DNA of 5,320 nucleotides from Nitrospina sp. (GTDB lineage Bacteria; Nitrospinota; Nitrospinia; Nitrospinales; VA-1), in assembly GCA_018647025.1 (NCBI GenBank), contig JABGTQ010000129.1, positions 1 to 5,320 on the forward strand, in the 5' to 3' direction. Below, piece after piece: positions 4,970 through 5,320 of the stretch. The number at the start of each line of letters is the position of its first letter. Positions within the stretch are counted from its first letter, which is position 1. The position numbers and the translations under genes are program-made. The notes under the pieces were generated by a model. It was given only the letters and a program-made list of their open reading frames with translations, did no database searches and was not told where the DNA came from.

Positions 4970-5000
4970 TAGGGTTTAATGCTTTATTTGGAGAGGAAAA

Positions 5001-5320
5001 ATGGTAAGTGGGATAAGTGAAGTAAAAACTGACATAACATCTCAGACACATCCTGCAGGAGGGCCCAAATCCAATAAATTTCAAGAAGAGGTAGGAGCGA
5101 AGGTTAAAGAAATGGCTTCAACAGAGTACCAAGGTGAAGTGTTGAGAAATATAAGCGATCAAACTCCAGCCACTGGGATTAATAGTTTGGCGAAGCCGGA
5201 AGGGTCTATTTCTGGGTCAGGGTTTGGAGGATATTCTAATAGGGCAGCCGCTGGACTTGGAGGGTATGCTGAGTCTGTAGAGACAACGGCAAGTGTAGAT
5301 CAAGATCACCCGGTCAATGA
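5001..5320 (+). CDS. Unrecognised Gly/Ser-rich protein (N-terminal part)
   Basis: The ATG at 5001 follows GGAGAGG (4990-4996) with good spacing. The frame stays open for 106 codons and runs off the right edge, so the full length is unknown. The N-terminus (MVSGISEVKTDITSQTHPAG) is polar with no signal peptide or membrane helix. A likely helix follows at 24-50 (NKFQEEVGAKVKEMASTEY and on). From about residue 52 the chain is low-complexity, rich in Gly, Ser, Ala and Thr, with a Gly-rich patch at 71-89 (SGSGFGGYSNRAAAGLGGY). No cysteine appears. I recognise no family. An unstructured, Ser/Thr/Gly-rich start without a Sec signal fits flagellar or type III export substrates, and the sigma-28-like promoter upstream points the same way, but this is inference. 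Confidence 0.75.
   Translation, partial: MVSGISEVKTDITSQTHPAGGPKSNKFQEEVGAKVKEMASTEYQGEVLRNISDQTPATGINSLAKPEGSISGSGFGGYSNRAAAGLGGYAESVETTASVDQDHPVN

Larger units (their letters stand above)
4603..5000. other. AT-rich spacer with dense homopolymer runs
   Basis: This roughly 400-base gap has no convincing gene. It contains T7 or A7-A9 runs at 4632-4638, 4648-4654, 4700-4706, 4707-4714, 4740-4746, 4832-4838, 4889-4897 and 4933-4939. The 12-mer ATATTTTTTTAA occurs exactly three times, starting at 4629, 4697 and 4829. Such A-tracts bend DNA and may act as UP-like elements. A sigma-28-like promoter, an open frame without a start codon and a hairpin before the next gene all lie inside it and are listed separately. 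Confidence 0.6.

Overview
The window is AT-rich bacterial DNA that reads like the edge of a flagellar or motility region. The organism is most likely a deltaproteobacterium-grade lineage (Desulfobacterota, SAR324, Nitrospinota or similar). That placement rests only on base composition and on the style of the sigma-54 activator, so it is weak. No tRNA, rRNA, CRISPR array, insertion sequence or integrase is visible.

Layout. (1) 58-1506 (+): a 482-residue membrane transporter of the SLC13/DASS (divalent anion:Na+ symporter) type, with altered signature motifs. (2) 1707-2756 (+): a 349-residue sigma-54 activator made only of an AAA+ domain and a Fis-type helix-turn-helix. Its C-terminus closely follows the flagellar master regulators FleQ/FlrA, but their N-terminal domain is absent. 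It has a strong sigma-70-like promoter placed so close to the ATG that the mRNA should be nearly leaderless. (3) 2908-3314 (+): two small genes, a 54-residue single-pass membrane protein and a 64-residue soluble protein. (4) 3315-3433: a structured convergent gap with a perfect Shine-Dalgarno sequence, a possible 31-codon micro-ORF and competing hairpins. (5) 3434-3634 (-): a small soluble protein, transcribed divergently from (6) 4006-4602 (+), a two-part protein with a ThiS/ubiquitin-like N-terminal pattern and a helical C-terminus. The 370-base divergent spacer holds promoters for both directions, a perfect palindrome at the start site of the leftward gene, and a G-rich direct repeat with a 20-base period. 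(7) 4603-5000: a very AT-rich spacer with many A/T homopolymers, a good match to a sigma-28 (FliA) promoter and an open frame with no start codon. (8) 5001 to the right edge: the beginning of an unrecognised Gly/Ser-rich protein.

How it may fit together. A FleQ-like activator and a sigma-28-type promoter with the exact N11 spacing in one 5-kb window suggest a flagellar regulatory cascade, with the gene at 5001 as a late-class target. The small proteins between them have no recognised function and are the least understood part. The transporter has no obvious link to this theme. The window shows no complete new system; the interest lies in the unrecognised small genes and the dense regulatory structure around them.
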